Source: Streptomyces sp. NBC_01276 (lineage in GTDB: Bacteria; Actinomycetota; Actinomycetes; Streptomycetales; Streptomycetaceae). Taken from it: 64,000 nt of DNA. The notes beneath the pieces are model-generated. The model made no database searches. It saw nothing but the letters and a program-made list of their open reading frames with translations, and had not been told where the DNA came from. The position numbers and the translations under genes are program-made. Numbering within the stretch: position 1 is the first letter of the stretch; every line of letters begins with the position of its first letter. The DNA is taken from positions 7,066,501 to 7,130,500 of the forward strand of contig NZ_CP108442.1 of the NCBI RefSeq assembly GCF_041435355.1. Direction: 5' to 3'. This document shows, one piece after another, positions 8,561 to 16,775 of this stretch.

Positions 8561-10132
8561 GTGAGGATCAACCGCAGCACCTTCGCCCGCACCGCCCCGG
8601 CGGCGCTCGGCGGCCTGCTCTCCGGCTACGCGGCCCTGGCGGCCGCCGAGCTGGTCTCGGCCGCCGTACGCCCCGAGGCGGGGCCCGTCACGGCGGTGGG
8701 CGGGGCGGCCATCGACCGGACGCCGGCCGCCCTGAAGGACTGGGCGGTCCGTCACTTCGGCACCGACGACAAGCTCGTCCTCCAGCTGGGGATCCTGGCG
8801 GTCCTCGGCCTCCTCGCCGTCGCCCTCGGCCTCCTCGCCCTCCGCCACCGGCGCACCGGCGCGGCCGGGGTGCTGCTCTTCGGAGCGGTCGGCGGCGCGG
8901 CCGCCCTGACCCGGCCCGACTCCACCGGCCCGGCCGACGTCCTGCCCTCACTGGCGGGGGCGCTGGCCGGGGCGGGACTGCTGTACCTCCTGACCGGCCT
9001 GCTGACCGCCCCGCGGCCGGAGCCCGCCCCGGGCGGCGCCGACCGGAGCCGCCGGGTCTTCCTGTACGCCGCCGGGGCCACGGCGCTGACCGCCACGGCG
9101 GCCGGAGCCCTCGGGCGCCGCCTCGGAGCCTCGCGGGGCCGGGACGCGGCCGCCACCCGGGACGCCGTCCGGCTGCCCGCACCCGCCTCACCCGCCGCGG
9201 CGCTGCCCCGGGGAGCCTCCCTCCGCGTTCCCGGGATCAGCCCCTTCACCACCCCGAACGCCGACTTCTACCGGGTCGACACCGCCCTGGTGGTCCCCAG
9301 ACTGTCCGCCGACACCTGGCGGCTGCGCATCCACGGCCGGGGCGTGGCCCGGCCCCGCACCTACACCTACGCCGACCTGCTGGGCCGGGACCTGATCGAA
9401 CGCGACATCACCCTGACCTGCGTCTCCAACGAGGTCGGCGGACCCTACGCCGGCACCGCCCGCTGGCTCGGCGTCCCCCTCGCCGGCCTGCTGCGCGAGG
9501 CCGGCGTACGCCCCCCGTCCCGGGGCGGCCCGGCCGACCAGCTGGTGGCCCGGTCCACGGACGGCATGACCCTGGGCAGCCCCGTCGAGGAGGTCATGGA
9601 CGGCCGGGACGCACTGCTCGCCGTGGGCATGAACGGCGAGCCCCTGCCCTTCGAGCACGGCTTCCCCGTACGGATGCTCGTACCGGGCCTCTACGGATAC
9701 GTGTCCGCCTGCAAGTGGATCCAGGACATCGAGCTGACCACCTTCGACGCCTACGACCCGTACTGGGTCAAGCGGAAGTGGGCGCGCAGGGCCCCCGTCA
9801 AGACGCAGGCGCGCATCGACACGCCCAAGCCCTTCGCACGGCTGCGCACCGGCCCGGTCACCGTCGCCGGGGTGGCCTGGGCCCAGCACCGCGGCATCGA
9901 CCGGGTCGAGGTGCGCGTCGACGAAGGGCCCTGGGAGCAGGCCGACCTGGCGGCCGAGGACACCGCCGACACCTGGCGGCAGTGGTCCTACCCCTGGCGC
10001 GCCGCCACCGGCGGCCACACCCTCACCGTCCGCGCCACCGACCGGACGGGAACCGTCCAGACCGAGGAGCGCACGCGGACCGTCCCGGACGGCGCGAGCG
10101 GCCGGCACTCGGTCGTGGTCAGCGTCGACTGA
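8561..10132 (+). CDS. Membrane-anchored molybdopterin-dependent oxidoreductase (sulfite oxidase family)
   Basis: A 523-residue protein. The first ~190 residues contain about four to five hydrophobic segments. After a twin-arginine-like RSRRVFLYAAG stretch comes an extracytoplasmic sulfite-oxidase-type molybdopterin domain with the Mo-ligand Cys near residue 287 in TLTCVSNEVGG. A C-terminal dimerisation domain (VAGVAWAQHRGIDRVEVRVD) follows. It probably oxidises or reduces a small sulfur or nitrogen compound outside the membrane; the substrate is unknown. GTG at 8561 is chosen because the longer reading to 8456 is low-complexity. The fasciclin lipoprotein gene follows after 184 bases on the same strand, a pairing I recall from other actinomycetes. 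Confidence 0.85.
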   Translation: MRINRSTFARTAPAALGGLLSGYAALAAAELVSAAVRPEAGPVTAVGGAAIDRTPAALKDWAVRHFGTDDKLVLQLGILAVLGLLAVALGLLALRHRRTGAAGVLLFGAVGGAAALTRPDSTGPADVLPSLAGALAGAGLLYLLTGLLTAPRPEPAPGGADRSRRVFLYAAGATALTATAAGALGRRLGASRGRDAAATRDAVRLPAPASPAAALPRGASLRVPGISPFTTPNADFYRVDTALVVPRLSADTWRLRIHGRGVARPRTYTYADLLGRDLIERDITLTCVSNEVGGPYAGTARWLGVPLAGLLREAGVRPPSRGGPADQLVARSTDGMTLGSPVEEVMDGRDALLAVGMNGEPLPFEHGFPVRMLVPGLYGYVSACKWIQDIELTTFDAYDPYWVKRKWARRAPVKTQARIDTPKPFARLRTGPVTVAGVAWAQHRGIDRVEVRVDEGPWEQADLAAEDTADTWRQWSYPWRAATGGHTLTVRATDRTGTVQTEERTRTVPDGASGRHSVVVSVD

Positions 10133-10316
10133 GCCCCCGTCCACCGCCCCCGGGCGGTCGGAGGCCGCCCGAGGCCGTCCGAGGCCGTCCGAAGACCCTC
10201 CCCGACCCCTCCGACCCCTCCGACCCTCCGACCCCCTCCGTCCTCCCCATCCACTCCTCCCCAGCCCCTTCCGAACCTCCGCTCCGGCGGCAGACATCCC
10301 AAGGAGAACCCCCGTC

Positions 10317-10964
10317 ATGAACACCCCTCGTTTCCGTCGTACCGCCGTTGCCGTCGCCGCCGCAGCGGTCCTGCCCTTCGCCCTCGCCGCCTGCTCCTCC
10401 GACTCCGGCGCGGACACCGGCTACGGCAGCCAGGCGGCGGCCGCCGGGACCGCCCCGAGCAGCGCGGGTTCGATGCCCGCGGCCGCGATGGACCAGCCGT
10501 TCGGCCCGGCCTGCGCCGGTGTGCCCAAGGAGGGCGCGGGCAGCTTCGACGGCATGGCCAAGGACCCCGTGGCCACCGCGGCGTCCAACAACCCGGCGCT
10601 GTCCACGCTGGTCGCGGCCGTCAAGAAGGCGGGGCTGGTGGACACCCTGAACAACGCCAAGGGCATCACGGTGTTCGCCCCGACCAACGACGCCTTCGCG
10701 AAGATCCCGAAGGCCGACCTGGACAAGGTGCTGGCCGACAAGGCCACGCTGACCAAGATCCTCACGTACCACGTGGTCGGCCAGTCGGTCACCCCGAAGC
10801 AGCTGGAGAACGGCTCCTTCGACACGCTGGAGAAGGGCCGGATCACGACCGCCGGCTCGGACGGGTCCTACAAGGTCAACGACACCTCGAACGTGGTCTG
10901 CGGCAACGTCCCCACCGCGAACGCCACGGTCTACATCGTCGACACCGTCCTGATGCCGAAGTAG
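10317..10964 (+). CDS. Fasciclin (FAS1) domain lipoprotein
   Basis: A 215-residue surface lipoprotein. The signal peptide ends in lipobox LAAC with Cys26 as the lipidation site. After a disordered Ser/Ala/Gly linker, one FAS1 domain runs from about residue 80 to the end, with the H1/H2 signatures GITVFAPTNDAF and ILTYHVV. FAS1 domains mediate protein or polysaccharide contacts outside the cell. AAGGAGAA gives a strong ribosome site. Its position just after the membrane molybdopterin oxidoreductase suggests they act together at the cell surface. Two cysteines (in PACAG and VVCGN) may form a disulfide. Confidence 0.93.
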   Translation: MNTPRFRRTAVAVAAAAVLPFALAACSSDSGADTGYGSQAAAAGTAPSSAGSMPAAAMDQPFGPACAGVPKEGAGSFDGMAKDPVATAASNNPALSTLVAAVKKAGLVDTLNNAKGITVFAPTNDAFAKIPKADLDKVLADKATLTKILTYHVVGQSVTPKQLENGSFDTLEKGRITTAGSDGSYKVNDTSNVVCGNVPTANATVYIVDTVLMPK

Positions 10965-11084
10965 CGCCCCGGAGCGGCGCCGCGCGCGCCATGCGCGCCG
11001 CGTCCCGTGGACGGACGCCGTGTGGTCCCGGGGAATGGGCCGCGCGGCGTCCTCGGTGCCCGCGACGGCGGGCGCCCCGCGCCG

Positions 11085-11381
11085 TCAGGCGGCCCGGTCG
11101 GAGGGCCTCCTGGCGGCGGCGGCCGAGGCGGCCGCCTGCAGGGAGCGCAGCGCCAGCAGCAGGACGCCGATGTCGTCGAGGTACACCGGGTCCGGAACCA
11201 GGTCCACGGGCGAGAGGGTGTAGGCGACGGCCACCCAGAACAGCGCCTTGTCGCGCAGCGGGATCCCCGCGTCCAGCAGCAGTCGGCGCGCCGCGAACAC
11301 CCGGACCAGCAGTACGCCCGCCGCGACCGCCAGCCCGAGGGCGAGGACCGCGGCGAGGATCAGCCAGGCATTTCCGTCCAT
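11085..11381 (-). CDS. DUF1232 (YkvA-like) membrane protein
   Basis: A 98-residue protein with an N-terminal transmembrane segment (AWLILAAVLALGLAVAAGVL) followed by the DUF1232 core KALFWVAVAYTLSPVDLVPD and LDDIGVLLLALRSL. The SPVDLVPD motif is diagnostic. The family function is not established. It lies 16 bases downstream of the MarR gene on the same strand, so it may be co-transcribed with it. The start is the ATG in MDGNAW. Confidence 0.85.
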   Translation of the reverse strand: MDGNAWLILAAVLALGLAVAAGVLLVRVFAARRLLLDAGIPLRDKALFWVAVAYTLSPVDLVPDPVYLDDIGVLLLALRSLQAAASAAAARRPSDRAA

Positions 11382-11397
11382 GGGGGACTCTTACCCG

Positions 11398-11862
11398 TCA
11401 GGCGCCCTGTTCGCGCAGCCGGCGGCTGACCTCGCCGAGGCCGGCGGCCAGCGCGTCGAGCTGCTCGGGGGTCAGGACGTCGACGAGGATCTCCCGGACG
11501 GTGGTCACGTGTCCGGGTGCGGCCGCCTCCAGCCGGGCCAGGCCCGCCTCGGTGAGGACCGCGAAGACCCCGCGGACGTCGGAGGGGCAGCTGCGGCGGC
11601 GGACCAGTCCGGCCTTCTCCATCTGGGTGACCTGGTAGGTCAGACCGCTCTTGGAGTTGATCAGGCCGTTGGCCAGTTCGGTCATGCGCAGTTCGCGGTC
11701 GGGCGCCGCGGCGAGCCGCACGAGGATCTCGTACTGCGGATGGGAGAGGCCGGAGTCGTCCTTGAGCTGTTGGTCGAGGCGCCGGTTCACCAGGGCGGAA
11801 GCGGCCAGGAAGCCGTTCCAGGCCCGCATCTCGCGGTCGTCCAGCCATCTCGTCTCAGCCAT
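11398..11862 (-). CDS. MarR-family transcriptional regulator
   Basis: A 154-residue winged-helix protein. LSHPQYEILVRL opens the DNA-binding domain, the recognition helix region is MTELANGLINSKSGLTYQVTQME, and the wing is GLVRRRSCPSDVRGVFAVLT. It should bind as a dimer to palindromic DNA and respond to a small phenolic or oxidative ligand. It is divergent from doxX, and the 110-base gap contains two near-palindromic boxes that are its likely operators. A lone cysteine in the wing (RRSCPSD) could serve in redox sensing, which is speculative. Confidence 0.9.
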   Translation of the reverse strand: MAETRWLDDREMRAWNGFLAASALVNRRLDQQLKDDSGLSHPQYEILVRLAAAPDRELRMTELANGLINSKSGLTYQVTQMEKAGLVRRRSCPSDVRGVFAVLTEAGLARLEAAAPGHVTTVREILVDVLTPEQLDALAAGLGEVSRRLREQGA

Positions 11863-11883
11863 GGGGCCAGCCTACACGGGTTG

Positions 11884-11932
11884 TTCCAATTTGAATCAGT
11901 GGTTAGGGTCGGGGTGTCGGTTCGAATTTGAA
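11884..11932. promoter_or_regulatory. Paired operator-like boxes between marR and doxX
   Basis: Two nearly identical sites, TTCCAATTTGAA (11884-11895) and TTCGAATTTGAA (11921-11932), are each close to palindromic and lie 37 bases apart centre to centre. With their flanks (GTTGTTC and GAACAAC) they also form a larger imperfect inverted repeat from 11880 to 11936. The AT content is far above the surroundings. They are the natural candidates for MarR binding and would control both divergent genes. Confidence 0.6.
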
Positions 11933-11972
11933 CAACTCCCCCCGGACCGTACCGACCGGAAGGAACCTCCCC

Positions 11973-12539
11973 ATGACCAGCGCCTCCGCCACCGCGACGA
12001 AGGCCCGGGCCACGGCACCGGCCGTGCAGGACGCCCCCACCGCCCCCACCGCCCCCCACGACGCCGGACTGCTGCTCCTGCGCGTGGTCCTCGGCCTGAC
12101 CGTGGCCGCCCACGGCGTGCAGAAGCTCTTCGGCTGGTTCGACGGGGGCGGCATCACCGGCACCGGCCAGTTCTTCACCGCCAGCGGCTACCCGGCCGGG
12201 GAGACCATGGCCGCCGTCGCCGGCCTGACCGAGACCCTGGGCGGTCTCGCCCTCGCCGTCGGCCTGCTCACCCCGCTCGCCGGTGCCGCGGTCCTCGGCA
12301 CGATGATCAACGCTGCCGCCGTCCACGGCACCGGAGCCTTCTTCGCCCCCAAGGGCATGGAGTACGAGCTCCTCCTCACCGTGGCCGCCGCGGCCCTCAC
12401 CCTCACCGGCCCCGGCCGCTTCGCCGTCGACCGGCTGCTGCCCGTCCCCGCGCTGCGCACCCACCGGCTCGCCCTCGGCGCCCAGGCGCTGGCCCTCGGA
12501 GTGGTCCTCGCGGCCGTGACGCTCCTCGTGCGGAACTAG
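11973..12539 (+). CDS. DoxX-family membrane protein
   Basis: A 188-residue protein with a disordered Ala/Thr/Pro N-terminus of about 40 residues, then four hydrophobic helices of the DoxX fold. The first helix region has LLLLRVVLGLTVAAHGVQKLFGW, and ETLGGLALAVGLLTPLAG marks the third segment. DoxX proteins are linked to quinone or thiol redox homeostasis at the membrane. GGAAGGAA is the ribosome site. The divergent MarR gene and shared operator-like boxes suggest induction by quinones or oxidants, by analogy with MhqR-type systems. Confidence 0.88.
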   Translation: MTSASATATKARATAPAVQDAPTAPTAPHDAGLLLLRVVLGLTVAAHGVQKLFGWFDGGGITGTGQFFTASGYPAGETMAAVAGLTETLGGLALAVGLLTPLAGAAVLGTMINAAAVHGTGAFFAPKGMEYELLLTVAAAALTLTGPGRFAVDRLLPVPALRTHRLALGAQALALGVVLAAVTLLVRN

Positions 12540-12557
12540 GCCGTCCCCTCCGCGGCG

Positions 12558-12586
12558 GACGGGTCCCTCCCTCGGAGGGATCCGTC
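12558..12586 (+). terminator. Hairpin terminator after doxX
   Basis: A 13-base stem (GACGGGTCCCTCC with GGAGGGATCCGTC, one G.U pair) with a 3-base loop, 19 bases after the doxX stop. Confidence 0.6.
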
Positions 12587-12631
12587 CCGACACCCTGATT
12601 GGCTCCGGGTGATCGGGGGAACAGCGGAGAA

Positions 12632-14428
12632 ATGACACAACCCATCGAAGACTACGCACTCATCGGCGACCTCATGACCAGCGGTCTGGTCGGCCGCGAC
12701 GGGTCCATCGACTGGCTGTGCCTGCCCCGCTTCGACTCCGCCGCCTGCTTCGCCGCCCTCCTCGGCGCAGTGGACAACGGCCACTGGCTCATCGCCCCGA
12801 AGAGCGCCGCCGACGGCGAGCGCTGCACCCGCCGGGCGTACGTGGACGGCTCGCTGGTCCTGGAATCCCACTGGGAGACCGAGGACGGCACCGTCAAGGT
12901 CACCGACTTCATGCCGCAACGGGACACCGCGCCCGAGGTGATGCGCATCGTGGAGGGGATCACCGGCCAGGTCACCGTCCGCAGCACCCTGCGGCTGCGC
13001 TTCGACTACGGCCACGTGGTCCCCTGGGTCCGGCGCAGCGAGGGCGACCGGGTCGCCGTGGCCGGACCCGACTCGGTGTGGTTCCGCAGCGACCCGCCGG
13101 TCCACACCTGGGGCGAGGACAAGAGCACCCGCTCGGAGTTCACCGTCGGCCCCGGCGACCGGGTCGCCTTCGTGCTCACCTGGCACGCCTCGCACGAACC
13201 GCGCCCCGAGCAGGTCGACCCGTACCAGGCGCTCCAGCAGAGCCTCGCCGACTGGCAGGAGTGGTCCGGGCGCTGCCGCTACCGGGGTCCCTACCGGGAG
13301 GCGGTCGTCCGCTCCCTGATCACCCTCAAGGGCCTCACCTACGCCCCCACCGGGGGGATCGTCGCGGCGGCCACCACCTCGCTGCCCGAGGAACTCGGCG
13401 GCGTCCGCAACTGGGACTACCGCTACTGCTGGCTGCGCGACTCCACCCTCACCCTCGGCACCCTCCTGTCCACCGGCTACCTCGACGAGGCCGGCGCCTG
13501 GCGCCGCTGGCTGCTGCGGGCCGTCGCGGGCGACCCGGCCGACCTCCAGATCATGTACGGCCTCGGAGGCGAGCGCCGGATCCCCGAGAGCGACCTGGCC
13601 TGGCTGCGCGGATACGGCGGCTCCGCGCCCGTCCGCGTCGGGAACGCCGCCGTGGACCAGCTCCAGCTCGACGTGTACGGAGAGGTCCTGGACTCCCTGC
13701 ACCTCGCGCGGACCACCGGTCTCGCCAAGGAACGGCACGCCTGGAAGATCCAGCTCGCCCTCCTCGACTTCCTGGAGCGCAACTGGCACCGCCCCGACGA
13801 GGGGCTGTGGGAGGTGCGCGGTCCCCGCCGCCACTTCGTGCACTCCAAGGTGATGGCCTGGGTCGCCGCCGACCGGGCCGTGCGGGCCCTGGAGGGAGAC
13901 CCGTCCATGCCCGGGGACGTGGAGCGCTGGCGGACCATGCGCGACGAGGTCCACCGCGACGTCTGCGAGCACGGCTTCGACCCCGAGCGCGGCACCTTCA
14001 CCCAGTACTACGGCTCGCGCGAGCTGGACGCGGCCACCCTGCTCATCCCCCGGGTCGGCTTCCTGCCGCCCGACGACCCCCGCGTCATCGGCACCGTCGA
14101 CGCGGTCCGGGCGGAACTGGGCCGCAGCGGTCTGGTCCGCCGCTACAGCACCGAAGGCCCCTCCGTGGACGGGCTGCCCGGGGACGAGGGAGCCTTCCTG
14201 GCCTGCTCCTTCTGGCTGGCGGACGCGCTGTACCTGACCGGCCGGGAGAAGGAGGCGCGCACCCTCTTCGAACGGCTGCTCGACGTGCGCAACGACGTGG
14301 GACTGCTGGCCGAGGAGTACGACCCGATCGCCGGACGCCAGCTCGGCAACTTCCCGCAGGCCTTCAGCCACGTGGGCCTGGTGAACACCGCCCTCACCCT
14401 GTCCGGAGGGGGTACCGCGACGGGCTGA
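12632..14428 (+). CDS. Glycoside hydrolase family 15 protein (trehalase/glucoamylase-like)
   Basis: A 598-residue cytoplasmic enzyme with the typical actinobacterial GH15 opening PIEDYALIGDLMTSGLVGRDGSIDWLCLP. The (alpha/alpha)6 barrel has VRNWDYRYCWLRDSTLTL, and DEGLWEVRG probably carries the catalytic acid. GTFTQYYGSRELDAATLL and the final LGNFPQAFSHVGLVN are also family features. Related mycobacterial proteins are trehalases, but substrate choice between trehalose and maltodextrins cannot be read. GCGGAGAA precedes the ATG. It is a single-gene unit closed by a strong terminator. Confidence 0.9.
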   Translation: MTQPIEDYALIGDLMTSGLVGRDGSIDWLCLPRFDSAACFAALLGAVDNGHWLIAPKSAADGERCTRRAYVDGSLVLESHWETEDGTVKVTDFMPQRDTAPEVMRIVEGITGQVTVRSTLRLRFDYGHVVPWVRRSEGDRVAVAGPDSVWFRSDPPVHTWGEDKSTRSEFTVGPGDRVAFVLTWHASHEPRPEQVDPYQALQQSLADWQEWSGRCRYRGPYREAVVRSLITLKGLTYAPTGGIVAAATTSLPEELGGVRNWDYRYCWLRDSTLTLGTLLSTGYLDEAGAWRRWLLRAVAGDPADLQIMYGLGGERRIPESDLAWLRGYGGSAPVRVGNAAVDQLQLDVYGEVLDSLHLARTTGLAKERHAWKIQLALLDFLERNWHRPDEGLWEVRGPRRHFVHSKVMAWVAADRAVRALEGDPSMPGDVERWRTMRDEVHRDVCEHGFDPERGTFTQYYGSRELDAATLLIPRVGFLPPDDPRVIGTVDAVRAELGRSGLVRRYSTEGPSVDGLPGDEGAFLACSFWLADALYLTGREKEARTLFERLLDVRNDVGLLAEEYDPIAGRQLGNFPQAFSHVGLVNTALTLSGGGTATG

Positions 14429-14457
14429 CCCGCTCCGGGACCCGGCGCCCGCAGAAC

Positions 14458-14496
14458 GCCCCCGGGGCCGTCGCGCGTCGCGACGGCCCCGGGGGC
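14458..14496. terminator. Strong bidirectional terminator
   Basis: An 18-base perfect stem with a 3-base loop (CGT) between the convergent GH15 and permease genes. It is among the most stable hairpins in the window. Confidence 0.75.
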
Positions 14497-14519
14497 GGGA
14501 CGGGGAGGGGGACCGGGGA

Positions 14520-15926
14520 TCAGTCCTCCAGGCCCTCCTCGGTGTCCGGAATGCTGACCAGCCAGCGCGAGTCCTTGCGCGGCCGCAGGTACAGCGCCCA
14601 GTACAGGGTGGCCACCGCGGTGATGCCACCGGTCCACAGCAGGTACTGGGTCTCCTGCTGGGTCAGGATGTACGCGAGGACGAGGATCAGCCCGATCGGC
14701 ACCGCCGGCCACAGCGGCATCCGCCAGGCGGAGGCCTGCCCGTGCGCCCCGCGCCGGCTGAACAGTGCGGCCACCGCGACCAGCAGGTACATGCCGGTCA
14801 CCGAGACGCCGGTCACCCCGTAGAGGGTGTCGAGGTTCACGAAGCACATCGCGGCGCCCGGGAGGCCGACCAGCAGGGTGGCCACCCACGGGGAGCCGAA
14901 GCGGCCCAGGCGGGACAGGCCGCGGTTGACCGGCTCGGGCCAGGCCTTGTCACGGGCGGAGGCGAACAGCACCCGGGAGTTCTGGATGACCATGACGATG
15001 CCCGCGTTGATGATGGCCAGGGCCACGCAGAGGCTGACGAAGGTGCCGACCGCCGAGTTCGACCAGGCCGTCACCATCGCGCCGAGGTCGCCGGAGGCGA
15101 GGGCGTCCAGGTCCGGGGCTCCCAGGGTGATCGCGATGACCGGCACGAGGATGACCGCGGTGGAGATGGCGAGGGTGGCCAGGACCGTGCGCGGCACGTT
15201 GCGGCGCGGCTTCTCCAGCTCCTCCGACAGGTACACGGCGGTGGAGAAGCCCTGGGTGATGAAGAGCGCGATGGCCAGCCCCGAGACCACCATCATCGCG
15301 GTCACGGTGGAGGTGCCGCCGCCCTCGACGGCGACCGAACCGTGCACCAGGGCGTCCGCGCCCCGCTCGCCGTGGGCGAAGCCGAGTACGGCGACCAGCG
15401 CGGCGGCCACCACTTCGAGGACGAGGAAGATGCCGGTGATCCAGGCGTTGGCCCGCAGGTCGAGCAGACCGGCGAGGGTGGCGAGCAGCATCACGGCGCC
15501 GCCGGCGACCGGGGCCGGTATGTCGATCACGGGGGAGAGGTAGTCGGCCGTACCCATGGCGATCACGGGTGGCACGATCATCACCACCAGCAGCGACAGC
15601 ACGAACACGAGCCAGCCGGCGAGCCGGCCCGCCAGGGTGGACACCATGGCGTACTCGCCGCCCGCGCTGGGGATCAGGGTGCCCAGCTCCGAGTAGCAGA
15701 ACGCCACGCCGACGCAGAGCAGCGACCCGATGGCGATCGTGAGGGCGGTCCAGGTGCCGAGGCTGGAGAAGAGGTCGGGCACGACGACGAAGAGGGTCGA
15801 GGCGGGCGTCACGCACGACAGCGTGAGCAGCGTCCCGCCGACGACGCCGATGGAACGCTTGAGCTTCTGCGGGGTCGGCCCGGTCGCCGGGGCGAGGGCC
15901 TGGGGGGCGCTGATCGTGTCAGTCAT
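14520..15926 (-). CDS. APC-family amino acid/polyamine permease
   Basis: A 468-residue integral membrane transporter with about 12 helices. The first helix region LKRSIGVVGGTLLTLSCVTPASTLFVV and the unwound TM6-type motif IALFITQGFSTAVYLSEELEKPRRNVPR are APC superfamily traits. It probably imports an amino acid or amine by proton exchange. The ATG at 15926 follows GGAAA; a longer reading to 16040 lacks support. The upstream leader contains a 10-base hairpin (16044-16075). No metabolic gene neighbours it, so the substrate is unknown. Confidence 0.9.
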   Translation of the reverse strand: MTDTISAPQALAPATGPTPQKLKRSIGVVGGTLLTLSCVTPASTLFVVVPDLFSSLGTWTALTIAIGSLLCVGVAFCYSELGTLIPSAGGEYAMVSTLAGRLAGWLVFVLSLLVVMIVPPVIAMGTADYLSPVIDIPAPVAGGAVMLLATLAGLLDLRANAWITGIFLVLEVVAAALVAVLGFAHGERGADALVHGSVAVEGGGTSTVTAMMVVSGLAIALFITQGFSTAVYLSEELEKPRRNVPRTVLATLAISTAVILVPVIAITLGAPDLDALASGDLGAMVTAWSNSAVGTFVSLCVALAIINAGIVMVIQNSRVLFASARDKAWPEPVNRGLSRLGRFGSPWVATLLVGLPGAAMCFVNLDTLYGVTGVSVTGMYLLVAVAALFSRRGAHGQASAWRMPLWPAVPIGLILVLAYILTQQETQYLLWTGGITAVATLYWALYLRPRKDSRWLVSIPDTEEGLED

Positions 15927-16380
15927 CGTGCGGGATTTCCGATCGCCATGTGCGGTGAATGAGCGCGGGAGCGGTATCGCCTCCGGGGCGGTGGTGGGCA
16001 AGTCGCTGCGTGACTCCCGTGGCCGATATGGAAACTCCACGAGATCCGCAGGTCAAGAGCTGTTCACCTGCGGATTCCATCGTGCGGGTCGGCTGCCCGG
16101 TCTCGATCCGAGCGTTAAGACCGCGTAAACATTGACCCGTGACGGGGTGCGGGAACCGCAGCGTGATCGCGCGAATTTCCTTCCGCTTTGCCCGCCGCGG
16201 GCGGGATCCGGGCCGCGTCGAGAGGACCCGGGGAGTGAGGGGCCTCCGCTCCTGACGGCCGACGCCGCGCGCGCCGGGATCGTCCTCGCGGCCGATGGGC
16301 CCGGACGCGGGTGTCGGAAGAACCGGAGGACCCAAGATCCACCGATGCCCCTCGGGGCCGGACCGCTCGGGGAGACCCAC
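15927..16380. other. Non-coding region upstream of the permease
   Basis: About 450 bases with no convincing gene. It holds a perfect 10-base inverted repeat (16044-16053 with 16066-16075, arms ATCCGCAGGT and ACCTGCGGAT, loop of 12). It probably contains the permease promoter on the minus strand. The hairpin could be a leader regulator, but I do not recognise a known riboswitch. Confidence 0.5.
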
Positions 16381-16775
16381 GTGGAGCAGCACGCGCAAGC
16401 ACGGCCGACGGAACCGGTTACGGGCGGCCGCGGCCGGGGCCGCCGTCGTCCTGGCACTCCTGGCCGGGACGGCCCCGGCGCAGGCCGCCCCCGAAGCCGG
16501 CCGGGCGCCCGCCGCCGACGCGGGCCGGGCTTCCGCTTCCGGTCCGGCTTCGCGAATCCTTCACCGCCGTCGCCGTCCTGCGGCAGAGCGCCGACGGACG
16601 GATCCGCCTGGACCGGCCGGTCGGCGACTACCTGCCCGGCCTCGTCCCGGGGGAGCGCGGCCGCAAGATCACCGTACGGATGCCGCAGGACCGGGCGCTG
16701 TGCCCCGCCCCGCCGGACGCGGCCCGCTCCGCCGGGCCCGCACCGGTGCGGGAGCCGCTGGACGCCCGCCCGGCC
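16381..16775 (+). pseudogene. Decayed secreted serine hydrolase (beta-lactamase class C type)
   Basis: Two pieces in different frames read as one ruined gene. One frame gives a signal peptide, RLRAAAAGAAVVLALLAG then APAQAAPEAG, from about 16405. The next frame, from about 16545, gives FTAVAVLRQSADGRIRLDRP and VGDYLPGLVPGERGRKITVR, the region just after the SxxK motif of D-Ala-D-Ala carboxypeptidase-like hydrolases. The junction (around CGCTTCCGGTCCGG) looks like a one-base deletion, and the catalytic SxxK itself is lost. The remaining ~300 residues are absent, replaced by the end of the convergent phosphatase gene. GGGGAGA precedes the presumed start. Confidence 0.6.

Noticed and set aside
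14458..14496. The 18-base perfect hairpin as a regulatory RNA
   Set aside because: It lies exactly between two convergent gene ends, so a shared terminator is the simpler explanation.
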